This document shows, piece after piece, positions 22,801-39,839 of a stretch of DNA of 64,000 nt. Made by a program: the position numbers and the translations under genes. The notes beneath the pieces were generated by a model. The model was not told where the DNA came from, did not search any database, and was given only the letters and a program-made list of their open reading frames with translations. Source of the DNA: Vitis vinifera (Eukaryota; Streptophyta; Magnoliopsida; Vitales; Vitaceae); contig NC_081819.1 in the NCBI RefSeq assembly GCF_030704535.1, positions 19,874,001 through 19,938,000 on the forward strand. Direction: 5' to 3'. Each line of letters begins with the position of its first letter. The first letter of the stretch is position 1.

Positions 22801-25255
22801 TAAATAATTAAATTAAGAAATTCTGTTGCAGAAGCAGGAGAGGATCCTTTTGCTAAGAGACGAGCAGAAAAGAAGAAACGAGTTGAAAAACAAGGGAAGA
22901 ATCGGTTACAGAATCTCAAACAAGCTGCAAAAGTTGGTGCTTTGCCAAGGTTTTTCTCTTTTACTGTTAATCTGGTAGATATGAGCAGGAAAACTCTACT
23001 AGATTTATCACTCATAAGCATCAAATTTAGTCATGCTAGGAATCAGTTCTATGAATCTTTCTGCAACCTTTTCTATTCAAAACACTGTCAATTTATTGCA
23101 ATACATGTCATCACATCCAGAACTTACAGTTGTATGATATACTTGAAGGTCCATTGGACATGGTAGGCTTTGTTCTTGATTTTTATATGTGATCCAGGTT
23201 TTCTGCAACACAAACATAACTTTTAGGCAAACAGCCCCCAAGTTATATGGTTGAACCTTTTCATACATGGTTCTAATTCCATTGCTTATATGAAAAATAC
23301 ATCAATATGATGAGCAAACACCAACCACCTGCATATTAATTTAGATAATTCTAAACGGCTGTGTATGCCGTTTTTACTTTTAAAAAAATAGAAAAGGATA
23401 AAGAATTTTTTTGTTCCCTATCTAATCCTGTAATTCTTGACAATTTTTATTTTTACTCGCAATGGGTTTGCAATGCCTTCTTTATTTCCCTGATCTCATT
23501 GTTATAATTTCCAAATCCCAATTTTGTAATTATGGTTAGCCCGGTGTGGGCTGATATCCAATTTGAGCAGATGATTTATTTACTGTTCAGTCATGGAATC
23601 AGTTTCTTCTTGTACCAAATGGTTTTGAGATCTATTTGGCAGAATTTCAGTTGACTGAATGATCAATGTAGTCTAATCATTTACCTTTTGATGAGAAGAG
23701 GTCTTTAGTGGGGACCCATCAGCTGGATGACATAAAATGATAATTGAGAACTGGATAAAGTCATTGTGTTTTGGTGCTATAGCTTGAAGGATCTTTTCCC
23801 CCCTTTTTGAGGTGCCATTCTTGGATTTTTACAGGGCAAACTTGTTGTGTTTAGGGTTTATTGTCACGGACTTAGTCTTTTCCTAAGCCTGTGCAGCACT
23901 TATACAAGTCAAGACACTTGATCTTGTTAAGTCAGCCTTACTCTCGATGCTTGACTCGCTAGGCTAAGATGCACACAGCTTGGAAGCTAGTAGGCACACG
24001 TAGGCAACACTTGAAGAATAAGAAACTTTATTGCTCTCAAAGGATGCTTTACAAGTGCTTGGAAGCTCACTTGCTTGGTGCCTTGGCCAAATGAGGTCCT
24101 TACCTATTTATAGGCATCAATGGAACTCTCTGGAACCTTTGAGGGTTCCTGACGAATCATGAATATTCTAGAACATCCTACACAATTTTATGTACAAGAA
24201 TATACAAGAGATCTCTAGAATTCTCTAGAAAGCCTTGGACTTCTCTCATGTTTTCCACTATAGTGTAGACATGTGTGGACATCTTTAGGCATCTCTAGAA
24301 CCTTTCACACTCTTCCCACCAATGGCTAAGTGTAGGATTCTCCAAAAGCTTTTTGGCCGCTATATAAACCATGGAGAGGGTTATTTGGAGCATCTTGTGA
24401 CATTATGCTATATATATATATATATACATGTGTGTGTGTGTGTAAAATCCACTTGTTATAAGAAATCACGCCATAAACATATTTTAAATGTGGCAACTTG
24501 TGAATTCCTTATGTTGCAACTCAAGAACTGATTGGAAGTTTTTCCCCAGCCACATTCAACTTGCTGCCACAGCCTTACCTATTACTGGAACCCAAACTGC
24601 CCCAAAGAAAGTCAGCAAAAATGAACTTGAGGATGTAGCCAGCATGGCCGCCACTGCAACAGCCAGTGGTGGGAAATTTGACAAGAAGTTGCCTGGAGAA
24701 AAACCTGAAAAACATAAAGGAAAGTATCGCAAGGTCTGTACACATAACCCTATTACAGTGAATTCTTCAGTTCTTTTCCTAACTATAAAATCTGATGGAG
24801 CTGACATAATCCATTGTTTTTATTTAGTTCCTGCCGGTAGTGGAAGGGACAGGAATTGGATCACTAGAGAAGCAGCAAACTGAAAAAATTTTGAACAAGC
24901 TAATCTCCAAGAATTCCCATGAGATACTCAATGTTGACAAGGTATGAATGAGCCATTTTTTTTTTCAATCCCTTTTTTCCGTTGTTGTCAAAGATCAAAG
25001 TTTGCTTTAGCTTTTGTAGCTGAATAATTTTATTTTTATTTTTTTTTTAAAAACACGAAATATAATTTTTGCTAATCACTGTAATGTATACCATCTGGAA
25101 ACCAGGCTATTAACATGTACAATGTGAAGAAAGAGAAGAAAAGAAAGAATCGACAGGGGAAGGATTCATCAACTTCAAGCAAGTTGAAACCAAAGAAGCA
25201 ACTTCAGAAGAAGTCATTAAAGAAAGGAACTTCCAAGAAAGGGAAGTCAAAATGA
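16832..25255 (+). CDS. RRS1: Ribosome biogenesis regulatory protein RRS1 homologue
   Basis: RRS1 acts in the nucleolus, where with RPF2 it brings the 5S RNP into pre-60S ribosomes (family knowledge). The eight exons are 16832-16917, 20887-21037, 22271-22322, 22548-22676, 22832-22949, 24550-24733, 24828-24941 and 25106-25255. They have GT-AG junctions, all phases close, and encode 327 aa. Diagnostic motifs are [13 protein letters not shown] at the N terminus, [36 protein letters not shown] across exons 2-3, [29 protein letters not shown], and [14 protein letters not shown]. The C terminus is a lysine-rich nucleolar-type tail. Length and order match plant RRS1. The start at 16832 is the first ATG in frame before the conserved DLG motif. 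Intron 1 (~4 kb) and intron 5 (~1.6 kb) are enlarged by inserted repeats. Convergent with the CIPK gene. Confidence 0.93.
17491..17647. mobile_element. Small MITE-like inverted repeat in RRS1 intron 1
   Basis: Ends read 'gcgtttggtaaaa' on the left and 'ttttaccaaacatgc' on the right, inverted copies of each other. The interior is AT-rich with 'ttaagt' repeats and no coding capacity. Target duplication not resolved. Confidence 0.5.
20451..20625 (-). mobile_element. 5'-truncated LINE/SINE tail with 16-bp target duplication
   Basis: An oligo-T run at the left end (the A-tail on the minus strand) is followed by ~165 bp of non-coding tail. The insert is bracketed by a perfect 16-bp duplication 'caccaaattgatgatt' at 20435-20450 and 20626-20641. 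A-tail plus long target duplication is the hallmark of target-primed reverse transcription. It lies in RRS1 intron 1, antisense to the gene. Confidence 0.75.
23862..24402. mobile_element. 541-bp LTR-like insertion in RRS1 intron 5
   Basis: The segment starts TGTCAC and ends GTGACA, a 6-bp inverted terminus, and is flanked by TTAT on both sides (23858-23861 and 24403-24406). Composition changes sharply from the surrounding intron, with motifs such as 'aataagaaactttattgctc'. TG/CA ends and length suit a solo LTR of a small retrotransposon. The 4-bp flank match is shorter than the usual 5 bp, so boundaries are tentative. Confidence 0.5.
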
Positions 25256-26884
25256 ATGTAGTATTTATGTTCAAAAGGTGAAGAAAAGGAATTTTTTTTC
25301 ATTTTTTTTCTCTCTCCTGTACTTCGGTCTTCCCTAGTTTATGGATTACATTATTACATAAAACTTACATATCGGCTGACCTATTTGATAAAAAGTTATA
25401 ACATACTTCCTACTCATCAATTTTTATTATTATTATTTTTTAATATTTAATTGGTTTTCAATTTGGCATGTCAGTCCCAACTTGGGTCAAGAACAACATC
25501 ACATTATGATCCAATTCCTCAATTCATTTCTAAGTTTTTTATAAGCGGGTCAGATTTGGAGTGGTTCATTTCATAAAATACGTACTATATTTGTGAAATT
25601 TTGTTTTTATTAATCATTTACTTTAATAGAAGAGATTTTTGGTATAAAAGTTCATTCCTGTGGATAAAAAGATTAAGCCTTTAGTACCAAAAAAATTCCT
25701 CCGCATATTTCCTTTTATAAGGATACATAAGAATAAGGTGGTCTTTGTCTTTTTATTTAATTTTAAATAGAATCTTAATACTTAATAGTGTTAAATATTA
25801 GGTTGTTTATTTTTGTAGTATTTTATTTTTATTAAATATTAAAAAAAATTAATATATTTTTTTTTATTCAGAAAAAATTATATTTTTTAGTTTTTTTTAT
25901 TCAATAAAAAGTTTATAGTAAATCATAAAAAAAAATAAAAAACAAATAACTTAAATTCTGAAAACAAATTATTTTCAACAAAAAAAACCAACACCTTCTA
26001 ACAGTTAAAATCCCTTTTGGATCCGTGCATAAATTCCAGATTAGTTAATAATTAGAATGGTCAAAAAGGCTGGTCTGTGGCCTGGATGACTTACATGAAA
26101 CTTGTCTATCAGTATGTCCGACTTTTAAAATGATGTGCTACTTGAGGTCTAAGTTAAGTATTCCATAATCACGTCAAACTTGCAAACAACTGAGGTTCCT
26201 TTTAGTTTCCACTGATTATGAAACAAAAAAAAAGCCTAAAATCGAGTCTCCTAATAAAGAAAATAGTTATTTTATAACTATAAAATATAAACCATATTTT
26301 CTAGCCCAAGTGGATTCTAACCCGCTCAAAGCCTGTCCAAGCCAAACCATATCTCAGGTTAGGTTGGTTAGGCACAAGGTTGAACGGGTTAGCCCCACCC
26401 AATAGGGGTATAATTGTACTAAAGCATTTGCTCAGTTAAGATCAAAATACAATATTAATCATTAAAAGTCAAACAAGATGGCTTCAAAACAAAATGTCAT
26501 CTTCCATTCTAGGAGCACATGCAGGATATTCTCACATCTCATGCACTGCAACCTGTTCTAAAACTCAATGGATCGACTTTGAGACAACTAAAATGAGGAA
26601 AGAAGGAAAAGAAAACAAGCCGCAATTGCAAGGAGTCTAAATTATCCAGCTCTCTGCTCTAATACCAAATCAAACCACGCCATAATGCATGATTGCTGTT
26701 ATCTCCCCGCATCCATGAATTCTTTCTACGAAGCACTGTACATTGTATAATTCTTGGATACAAATGGGCGAGGGCCTAAGATCCCAACAGAAGTGGCTTC
26801 TGCTATGACCTGCACAAGCAAAGGAAGTCGGATTGAGCATATGCTATGTATGGTCCCTATAACCATGGAGAGAGGGAGGGATCA
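25256..26884. other. Convergent intergenic region between RRS1 and CIPK
   Basis: This holds the two 3' untranslated regions, facing each other. A palindromic MITE of family C lies at 25799-25997. 26040-26400 is unique-looking sequence with no reading frame. No other gene is visible. Confidence 0.6.
25799..25997. mobile_element. MITE (family C)
   Basis: Left end 'aggttgtttatttttg' is mirrored by right end 'aaaaaaaaccaacacctt'. The interior shares 'ttagttttttttattca' with the MITE at 56391-56640, so both belong to one family. Confidence 0.5.
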
Positions 26885-31571
<4,687 letters not shown>

Positions 31572-34147
31572 CCTCTCTCCACCGTCCTCGAATTAGAACC
31601 GGAGTTTTCTGCCGATATCAATGGCGGCGCAACCTCTGTTATCACGACGAGAAGAAGGAAATGATTATCAGCTTGGGTGAGAGCTGTGTGGTGGTTTTGT
31701 AGTGGAGGGAACCGATGGTGGAAGGATCGTGGAAGGAAGACGAAAATGTGGGACCCACAGCCACGGGTGACTCGGGTCCCATGTGTTCTCTCTGCTCCAC
31801 CAGATTAAAACCCATCACGACCAATTTTGACTTCCCCATGATGCCATTCCTGTTCTCCTCAATTTACCACAGTTACCCTTTTCGTAATTAATTATATTCT
31901 TCATGTAGATGTTAATTTCTATTTTTAATTTCTTGGTCTCCATAAATTAAATTATTTTTTGAACATTTTAATCGCGATTTGATGATGTGTATATACACAC
32001 GGCCTTTTAAAAAATTAATAAAATATTTGCATCATCACTTTCCAAGTTACCATTTAAAGCCTATTTATGAATTATTTTAAGATGATTAAAACATTTCATC
32101 ACATAGTGTTTTACAAAATTTTAAAAATATTTTAAGAAATATAAAAAATTAATTAAAGTAATTTATAGGTAACGGGTGTCCTCCACGATATATTATCCAA
32201 CTTTTTCTATTTTTCTCTTAGATAAGATATATTATCGAATAACCTAAAATATAAAATATATATATATATATATATATGTCAGGTAATAAATTTATTTTTA
32301 TTTTTTATATTAATTATTTTTTAAATAAAAAAATTGATTCAAAAATTAAATTTTTGGTTAAAAAAAAGAAATTAAAAATATTTATAAAATATATTGTGAT
32401 AATGCTTATATATGTATTGTTTAATATATAAAAACTATTTTTATACATTGAATAACATAATTATAATTTATAGAATCATATAAATTAGCCCTAAAAAAAA
32501 TTAGCCATCTTTTAATTTTAAAATTTATGTCTAGTCTATATTAAAATAAGTAGAAATTAGAAAATAAAATAAAATATTAGATTTTTATTTTTTTATAAAT
32601 ATTTGCACAACTAAATATTTAATATTGTTTATTATATTTATATGTATTTTTAAAATGAATTATAATCAAAGCTACATTAATATATTACAAAAAATGACAA
32701 TTATTTAAAAATAATAATAATGTAACTTTTTTTTTAATAGAAGGAAATTATAATAAATATACACCCTTTAATCTCCTTCCCTATAATTAGTAAATAATTG
32801 GTTTTTATTAGTCAAATTAAATTTTTTTTTTATATCAATGTCTTTTCGTCTTCTTGTCATTTTGATTTTCATTATGCCCATTCTATTTTATTTTAGAATC
32901 CTTTGACAATATTTTTTAAAAACACTTTTAATCTAAAAAAATATTTTTTAAAAAAAATCATATATTTAATAAAATTTAGAAAATATTTTTAAAACGTTCA
33001 AAAACCATTCTTAATGATTTTTAAAGAAATAAAGTAATTTTCTAACAATATAATTGATTTTTAGAATTTTTAAAAGTGTTTTTAAAATTTTATCAATTTT
33101 TTTTTTCAAATTCATTTTTTAGATTAAAATTACTTTCTAAAATTATTATCAAACGGGCTCTAAATCCTATGGGATAGTGATTTTAAGTAATTCTTATAAC
33201 CTTTATAACATTAAAAAAATCAAAATGTTATTTTTAAATGTTAGAAAGGTTAGCAATATTTTTTTAAATCATAATAAAGAATTGAAAGTAAAATTGAAAA
33301 TACCAGAACGAGACAAGGACAATTTGGTAAATCCAAGAAATGGTAGATTGGTAAAATGGAGTAGAGACGAATGATGGGAGTGAACGAAAGAGCAATAATT
33401 GATAACGTCCAAACTCCAAAGATGGGGTGTCGCTGTCGAATGGGGGAAATCGGTTGACTCGGCGTTTGGTTCGGAATTTCAAAATTTATCCTTGATTACC
33501 AAATATGCCCCTTCCACATCAATGTGTAGCAACCTTATCTTTACTGACGTGGCCGCCTTTCTAGCTTTGTCCATCCTCCACACACTCCAACGGGGAGATT
33601 TTTTTTTTCATGTGGAGGTTGCTCCGCCTTACTTGCTAGTGTTGTTATTATTGATTCAATAATTTCAAAAACGTGTGGTGAATATGGGCGGTCCATTCTT
33701 TGTCAATTTACATATGATTTAAATCATATGTACTTTAGAAATGACATTCATTCTCCTAACTATAATTGATAGTTTGGAAAAGTTTTTGAAAACTTAAACC
33801 ATCTTTGCTCGTAGGATTAAAAAACACTTTTATGTTTTCAAAAATAAAAAATTACTTTTAAAAATTCACAATACTTTGTTGTTGTCCTCTTTTTTTTTTT
33901 TAAAAAAAATAGTTTTTAGCCAACCACATAAAATTGTTTTAGCTACTTTAAAAACAAATTATATTTGACACATCAATTTTATGTAAATCATATTTTTATA
34001 TTTTTTTTTAATGAGTCAAATACACATCAAACCAAGTAAGATTTAATGCATTAGAGTGAATGGATTAACGAGATTCCCATTGTCCATGTCTACTATCTAG
34101 CAAAACATAGTCAATGGAATGTGTTTGCTGGAACCAGCGAAAAAAGA
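31572..34147. other. CIPK promoter and AT-rich intergenic region
   Basis: 31572-31860 is less AT-rich and is the likely CIPK 5' leader and core promoter. Beyond it the DNA is extremely AT-rich, with (TA)n at 32256-32278 and a degenerate family-B palindrome near 32905-33165 ending 'ttatcaaacgggctc'. 33290-33600 is of higher complexity but holds only a short frame with no recognisable product. No gene is visible. Confidence 0.5.
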
Positions 34148-35268
34148 AAATCTTGTTGAACTTGACTTTAGTCCGACTTTGTGAAATGACTTGAAAAATG
34201 TAAGATAAGTGGGAGCTGAAAAACGACCAAAGTGAAATACCACTACTTTTAATGTATTTTATTTATTAACAAACTTAGTAAATTTTTACAAACAAATTTA
34301 AACTTAAAATAGTATTCTAACTAATTTAAAAAATTTATGGACTTCTAGTCTTGAACAACTTTATTATTTTTTTAAACAACATAGAATCATTTCTTTTTCT
34401 TTCAATTTTTTTACTAGGCAAATAAAATCTAAATTAAATAAGATCTAATGCAATGAATTCATTAATTAATTTAATATTTTTTAAAAATAATTCAAAACTC
34501 AAATAACGCATACATTAATAAAAGAAAATTATGGATGAAACTTGTTTATGATGAATATTATTTTTTTTACATATAATTATATTTTTTATAAATTTTCTCA
34601 TTGTAGAAATGCACTTCAAATCAAATGACGCCTTATATTGAATTTATTAACTGATATAAATTTTTAAAAAAATTAAGTTGGAATTTAAAAAATAGATTTA
34701 ATCACTATAAAAAATAATTGATAAAAATTAATATATTATGAATCATGACTTTACTATTTATCTTATATGGACAACTATATTTTTTCAAATTTTTTCTCTT
34801 GCATCTTAAATCAAAGTATTGGAGAATATTATGTTCCTAATTGAGTACTAAGTATGTACATGTAATGCAAAAATTTGACTCATTTACATATTAAAAAAGT
34901 TAATCTTTATTCATTATTTTTTTTAAATAAAATATTATTAACAACAACAACAACAAAAAACAATAACAATAATAATAATAATAATAATGATAATAATAGT
35001 ATTATTATCATTATTATTATTATTATTCATTAAAAAAAATTAATTATGATTCTATGAAGATGTTAATATCCATATTTTTTTAGCATATAATAAAATAATA
35101 TTTTATTTTATAGAAAATATAATTTATAATTTTATTATAATATTACTATTCATGTTTTACTAAAAACTATTTATTTTTAATTTATTTGTAATTACAAAAC
35201 TAATTTCATTTTTAATAACACTTGAATTAAATTTAATTAATATCATATAAATTAAATTTATAATGTTT
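34148..35268. repeat. Long direct repeat, left copy (partner 38683-39541)
   Basis: This begins 'ttgaacttgactttagt' and runs to 'taaatttataatgttttt'. It matches 38683-39541 throughout except for two blocks (about 34780-34830 and 34915-35130) absent from the right copy. The second block holds AAC/AAT trinucleotide runs that form a hairpin-prone AAT/ATT palindrome near 34960-35030. The two copies flank the LINE remnant. Confidence 0.8.
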
Positions 35269-38200
35269 TTTTTTTATTCACAATAAGCATTCAAGATTTT
35301 TTTCTTAAGCAAGAAGAGATTAGAAGATGATTGTGTAGGAATGAGTTTCAAAGTTGAAGATTTAGAATACACTGAAGAAGTTGGACAAAAAGATGCGGAA
35401 GGTGGACTAAACATTTTGAGAAATGATCCACAAAAACCATCAATGTGAGAGATGTGGAGAACAAATTAAGAATAATAACGCAAACAAGGACTGGGGAAAA
35501 CAATGTTAGTAGCTTCTCCTAGGGGTATGTGTTGGTTTGGTGTTGAGTTGAAGATGTTTGAGATTGGCATAGAGGAGTTCAAAGGAAAGGTGTTTGGGAA
35601 GATTTGTGAAAAAGGTCCCAAGTTCTCTTCATGGATTAGATTCGGAGGGAAAGACTTGTCTTTGTTGCTAGAAGGGGTGGAGTTTTGTTGTGGTCTAAAG
35701 AAGAAAGCTCATTTCTGGAAGTTTTGGTCGAAATGAGATAGAGACTACAGTCTAGAAATCCGTAGTAATAAAGCAAGGAGATTCTTGTTTTGTGTTGTGA
35801 GATATGCGAATAACAGAATATTCATCTTGGTTTTTCCTGAAGGAAGAGGACTTGTTGGGGGTTGGAAACTTCTTGTTAGCAAACTAAGAAGTTTGGGAGT
35901 CTCTCCTCTTCAGGGGAATGAAGCTCTGTTGGAAAATCCCATGCCATCTCAAGCTTCGCCTAGTAGAATTGAGGAAAAAAATGGTCAACTAGACAGAGAC
36001 ATGGCAACTCTTCAAGATTACTTTGCGTCTTGTGATGTTGTTTGGTTAGAAATTGAGAAAGAGGTCCTTGATAGAAATGAGGAGTCATTGGGCAAATGTC
36101 TCGTGGGTAAATGGAAGGGAGACACTGGTCGTCTCCCTGACCTCGTCTCCTTTGGACTGTGGGCTAAAAACTCTTAGCTTTTGGAAAGGAACCTTTAGCT
36201 ATCAGACATGGGAGGAAACCTTTTGCTTTTAGAGTTTGAATTTGCAAATGAAGCGGATAGGGTGTCTAAATCAAGGGTGAGACGTTTCAGATGAAGAAAT
36301 TTCTGTTTAGAAAGATGGAATCCCTCCGTTAGATGTCTTGAGGGAGAAGGATGGGGTGTGCGCCTTGTGTGGGTTAGAATTTTGGGCATTCCTCTGCATA
36401 TTTGAGAAAGAAATATCTTCAAGGGGTTTGGGGATTCTTGCGAGAGATTCGTGGTTGTGGATGAAAATATGGTTGAACGCTGGAATCTTCAGTAGGTTAG
36501 AGTCCTCATCGAAACCAAAGAATGGCAACCTCTAAGCTCACTGCAGGTGGTAGCTGGTTCTTCTTGTTTCGCTTTGTAACTATGGTGGGAAGAAGAGTCA
36601 TGCATCTCCACTGTGTTTCCCTCTCATGGTTTGGTGCGAGGAAGCTTAGGGATGATGAGGTGACCCTTGCACGCGCTGAGGGGAGCGTGGACATCTTGCC
36701 TTCTACTTTAAAAGCCTCTTTGCCACCAGAAAAGTTGTCCCTGCTTATCTTGAGAAGTGGTGCCCCTGCCTCAAACAAGACCAAAGCTGTTGAGAGCCTT
36801 GCCCAGGCCTGCGAAGGTGTCTTTATGGACTTGGGCTAGCGTCCAATTGCAAGGGCCCATTCGGGCTTGGCCTATGCTAAGGCTTTCAGGCCAGGGCTGG
36901 AGAAGACCCTTGTCTCTGCTAAGTCTGGGCCTCCTTTTAAGCTTAATGCCCCAACCCCCTCCAGTGACTTTCTGAGGAAAAGAGCCTTCGCACTGACTCC
37001 TTGCACCATTGGGACTCTTAGGATGGAAGCGACAACATCGCCTGTAGCTGAGAATTTTTTCCTCGCCGAAACCCACAACTCTCAAGGTAAGCCATTTTTT
37101 CCATCGAACTTTTCGAGAGGGGAACACTCTTCTTCTACTACTCCTTTCTAGGTTCTAGGGATTGAGAGGGAATAGGGATCCTTCTCCGGTCTTATGGAAT
37201 CGTCGCTAAGGGAGACTGAAGCATCGCTAAATCCTCTGTCCATGATGCTTAGAGATGGGTCGATGGTGGTATTGATTGATGCCTCAAGTCCTGTTTTGGA
37301 AAATGAGGCGTTGGTTTTGGTGGATTGTGATGTGGCGAAACAAGGGGAATTGTCGGCAGAACTTCCTCGAGAAGAAATGTGGTCAGAAGAGGAGTTTTCC
37401 AAACTAACCCACTTTAGCAAAGTCTTGGGAATGCTTGTTGAAGGGCATGAAGTTGAAATTCTGGCCTTGCTAAAGAAACTGAAGTTGAGGACTGGTAGTA
37501 GTACTCTTTGCAAGAGACATAAGAAGAAAACATCATGCTCTACCCATTTTGAAAGAGAGTTAAAAAGATTGGAATTCTCAGTTAGTTATGGGGGGACATC
37601 AAGGCTAGCTAAAAGAACCAGCCAAAGCTCCTGGGAGTTGATTCCAGTTGATTAATGATAATTAAAATCCTTTGTTGGAATGTATGAGGGCTTAATGATA
37701 TTAAGAAAAGAATGTTGATCAAGAGTGTAGTGAAGAACCAAAAACCAGATTTAGTTTGCCTAATGGAGACGAAGGTGAAAGAAATATCAGTGCAAATGGT
37801 AAATTGTGTGGGTGTAGGAAGATTTCTTAATTGGGTATCAGTGGATGCTAGGGTTGCGGCATGAGGTCTTCTTCTATTTTGGGATAATAGAGTCTTGGAT
37901 AAATTGGAGGTGGAAAGTGGAGGGTACTCCATCTCTGTTTGTTTCAGAAATTGTGCTGATGGTTTTACTTGGATTTCTCTGAAGTGTACGGGCCAGTGAT
38001 TGGTAGTGAGAAGGAAGATTTTTGGGAGGAGCTAAGAGCCATCCGTGGTCTTTGGGAAGACCCTTGGTGCATAGGAGGGGACTTTAACATTGTAAGATTC
38101 CTAAAGGAAAGAAGGAATGCCCCAAGACTCACGACTGAAATGAGAAGATTTTCAGAGGTGATAAGGGATTTGGGGCTGAGGGATTTTCCTCTAACTGGAG

Positions 38201-38688
38201 GCCATTTCACTTGGATAGGGGGTTTGAATTCTCAGGCTGCCTCTAGATTGGATCACTTCTTGGTTTCAGACCAATGGAAGGACCACTTTTCTGCCATTAC
38301 TCAGTCTACTCTCCCTCGTCTAGTTTCTGATCACAACCCCATAGTCCTAGAAGTTGGAGGCTTCTCATTAGGAAAAAGTCTCTTCCGTTTTGAAAATACA
38401 TGGCTGAAGATTGAAGGTTTCAAAGACCTAGTAAGGAGTTGGTGGAATGGTTACTTTGTTGAAGGCTATAGCAGTCACTGCATTGTTGAGAAACTAAAAA
38501 CGCTCAAGAAGGATTTGAAGAAATGGAACAGGGATGTGGTAGGTAATGTCTTGTACAATAGAGTAGAGGCATTTTCCTGCTTGTAGAGTTGGGAGGCCAA
38601 GGAGAATGAGAACTCTCTTATTCTTAGGGAGACTGAGGCTAAAAGGCTGGCTCTTGAGGACTACAAGAAGTGGGCCCTTCTTGAACTT
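35269..38688 (+). pseudogene. L1-type LINE remnant (ORF1 plus endonuclease), broken
   Basis: ORF1 traces lie at 35503-37655 in several frames. 35785-36177 reads LGKCLVGKWKGDTG...PDLVSFGLWA, the pattern of the DUF4283-type RNA-binding domain of plant L1 ORF1. The endonuclease begins near 37656 (CWNV-stop-GLND) and continues to 38586 with GGDFN, SRLDHFLVSD and SDHNPIV, the catalytic APE-type motifs. Two in-frame TGA stops (37687 and 37862) sit where arginine CGA is expected, so both are CpG-to-TpG decay, and a one-base frameshift lies near 37985. Reverse transcriptase is absent: the sequence stops just after the conserved DYKKWALLE stretch and joins the right copy of the flanking repeat. Not functional. 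Confidence 0.85.
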
Positions 38689-39541
38689 GACTTTAGTTCG
38701 ACTTTATGAAATGACTTGAAAAATGTAAGATAAGTGGGAGCTGAAAAACAACGAAAGTGAAATACCACTACTTTTAACGTTATTTTATTTATTAACAAGC
38801 TTAGTAATTTTTTACAAACAATTTTAAACTTAAAATAGTATTCTAACTAATATTAAAAAATTTATGGGCAAAAACTAGTCTTGAACATTTTTTTTTTTAA
38901 AAAAAACAACATAGAATCATTTCTTTTTTTCAATTTTTTTACTAGGCAAATAAAATCTAAATTAAATAAAATCTAATGCCTTGAATTCATTAATTAATTT
39001 AGTAATTTTAAAAATAATTTGAAACTCAAATAACAAATACATTAATACAAGAAAATTATGGATAAAACTTGTTTATAATGACTATTATTTTTTTTTACAT
39101 ATAATTATATTTTTATAAATTTTCTCAGTGTAGAAATGCATTTCAAATCAAATGACGCCTTATATTGAATTTATTAACTGGTCTATTTTTTTTTTTAAAT
39201 TAAGTTGGAATTTATAAAATAGATTTAATCACTATAAAAAATAATTGACAAAAATTAATATATTATGAATCATGACTTTACTATTTATCTTATATGGACA
39301 ATCATATTTTGTTCCTAATTGATTACTAAATATGTACATGTAATGAAAAATTTGACTCATTTACATATTAAAAAAATTAAACTTTATTCATTATAGAAAA
39401 TATAATTTTTAATTTTTTTATAATATTACTATTCATGTTTTACTAAAAACTATTTATTTTAAATTTATTTGTAATTACAAAACTAATTTCATTTTTAATA
39501 ACACTTGAATTAATATCATATAAATTAAATTTATAATGTTT
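38683..39541. repeat. Long direct repeat, right copy (partner 34148-35268)
   Basis: Same orientation as the left copy and ~10% different by eye, with two internal deletions relative to it. It starts inside the LINE at a shared 'ttgaac', which looks like a microhomology junction. Confidence 0.8.
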
Positions 39542-39796
39542 TTACAAAATCAAAATAGAAAAGTTATTTTTAAAAACAATTCATCCAAACAAGTTTTTTG
39601 TTTGACACCCTTAATTTTATAAAATTCTATAAAACCATTTTTTGTTCTTTAACTTAAAAATTAAAAAATAAATAAATAAATAAAATTAAAAACAAGCATT
39701 AGATAACATGGCAAAATGAGTCCTATTATTTTCTAAGAATAGATTCTCAATGAACCATGAAATGGACTTTTCAGCTTGAAAAAACATGTTCTACTC

Positions 39797-39839
<43 letters not shown>

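Noticed and set aside
34148..39541. The ~1-kb copies flanking the LINE as a pair of LTRs
   Set aside because: They lack TG/CA ends, a primer site and a polypurine tract, and the interior is LINE sequence.
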